From NCBI GenBank assembly GCA_034439915.1, contig JAWXBI010000033.1, positions 1 to 15,022 on the forward strand: 15,022 nucleotides of DNA, in the 5' to 3' direction. A program made the translations under genes and the position numbers. This stretch comes from JADJLQ01 sp034439915 (GTDB taxonomy: Bacteria; Bacteroidota; Bacteroidia; Chitinophagales; Saprospiraceae). Under the pieces are notes generated by a model, which saw only the letters and a program-made list of their open reading frames with translations, had not been told where the DNA came from and searched no databases. The first letter of the stretch is position 1, and each line of letters begins with the position of its first letter. Shown piece by piece: positions 14,925 through 15,022 of this stretch.

Positions 14925-15022
14925 ATGGAAGGAAAAGGATCAAATTTGGTGAAGAAACGTGGTTTGACACCAATACGCCGGTTTAGTGAGGTAATAAAAA
15001 GGCAAACTGTATTAGATATTGA
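14925..15022 (+). CDS. Start of an ORF, possibly IS3-type transposase OrfA (cut by window edge)
   Basis: The frame is open from ATG 14925 to the end of the window (32 complete codons). The translation reads MEGKGSNLVKKRG then LTPIRRFSEVIKRQTVLDI. The R-R-F-S-E-x-x-K-R-x-x-V-x-x-I spacing resembles the first helix of the helix-turn-helix OrfA protein of IS3-family elements. The stretch is too short for certainty, and no terminal inverted repeat can be confirmed because most of the element would lie outside. It could also be an unrelated small protein. Confidence 0.35.
   Translation, partial: MEGKGSNLVKKRGLTPIRRFSEVIKRQTVLDI

Overview
The window looks like chromosomal DNA from a member of the Bacteroidota, probably a Saprospiria-type bacterium. 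Supporting signs are a large secreted protein with a type IX secretion (T9SS) C-terminal sorting domain, a discoidin-bearing transglutaminase-like lipoprotein, moderate GC with AT-rich gaps, start codons that mostly lack a Shine-Dalgarno sequence, and promoter-like motifs of the Bacteroidota kind (TTG plus TAnnTTTG). The genus assignment is an inference.

Layout. At the left (1-5400) an endonuclease/exonuclease/phosphatase-family gene on the minus strand diverges from a 1374-residue exported protein built of six cysteine-bounded L-domain/LRR-like modules. A minus-strand MFS transporter (5529-6740) follows, then a divergent 212-residue multi-pass membrane protein (6918-7556). The right end holds a minus-strand lipoprotein with a transglutaminase core and a discoidin-like C-terminus (12743-14767), a heptamer tandem repeat, and what may be the first codons of a transposase.

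The centre (7560-12680) is the part of most interest. It is a compact island of small secreted-peptide genes around one peptidase-containing ABC transporter (C39 protease + membrane domain + ATPase, 9275-11449). Four intact genes (62, 62, 66 and 65 codons) and one broken gene encode paralogous precursors. The intact ones share a 15-residue double-glycine leader, MKSLSFDKMASxEGG, and a core with an N-terminal Cys-x7-Cys pair, two Gly/Ala-rich hydrophobic segments and a C-terminal Cys-x2-Cys pair. The transporter very probably cuts after Gly-Gly and exports the cores. No modification enzyme, membrane-fusion partner or recognised immunity gene is in the window, so the products are best described as unmodified, probably disulfide-bonded, bacteriocin- or pheromone-like peptides of a family I do not recognise.

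The island shows how it grew. A segment of about 745 bp, made of the last third of the ATPase domain, the intergenic region, one precursor gene and its 3' element, is duplicated in tandem. This produced the fourth and fifth precursors and a decayed transporter fragment between them. The two oldest-looking units (first and third) instead share a 36-bp element just upstream of the start codon, 35/36 identical, which can also be read as a conserved short upstream ORF. The second gene lost its start codon and carries a -1 frameshift at the Gly-Gly site.
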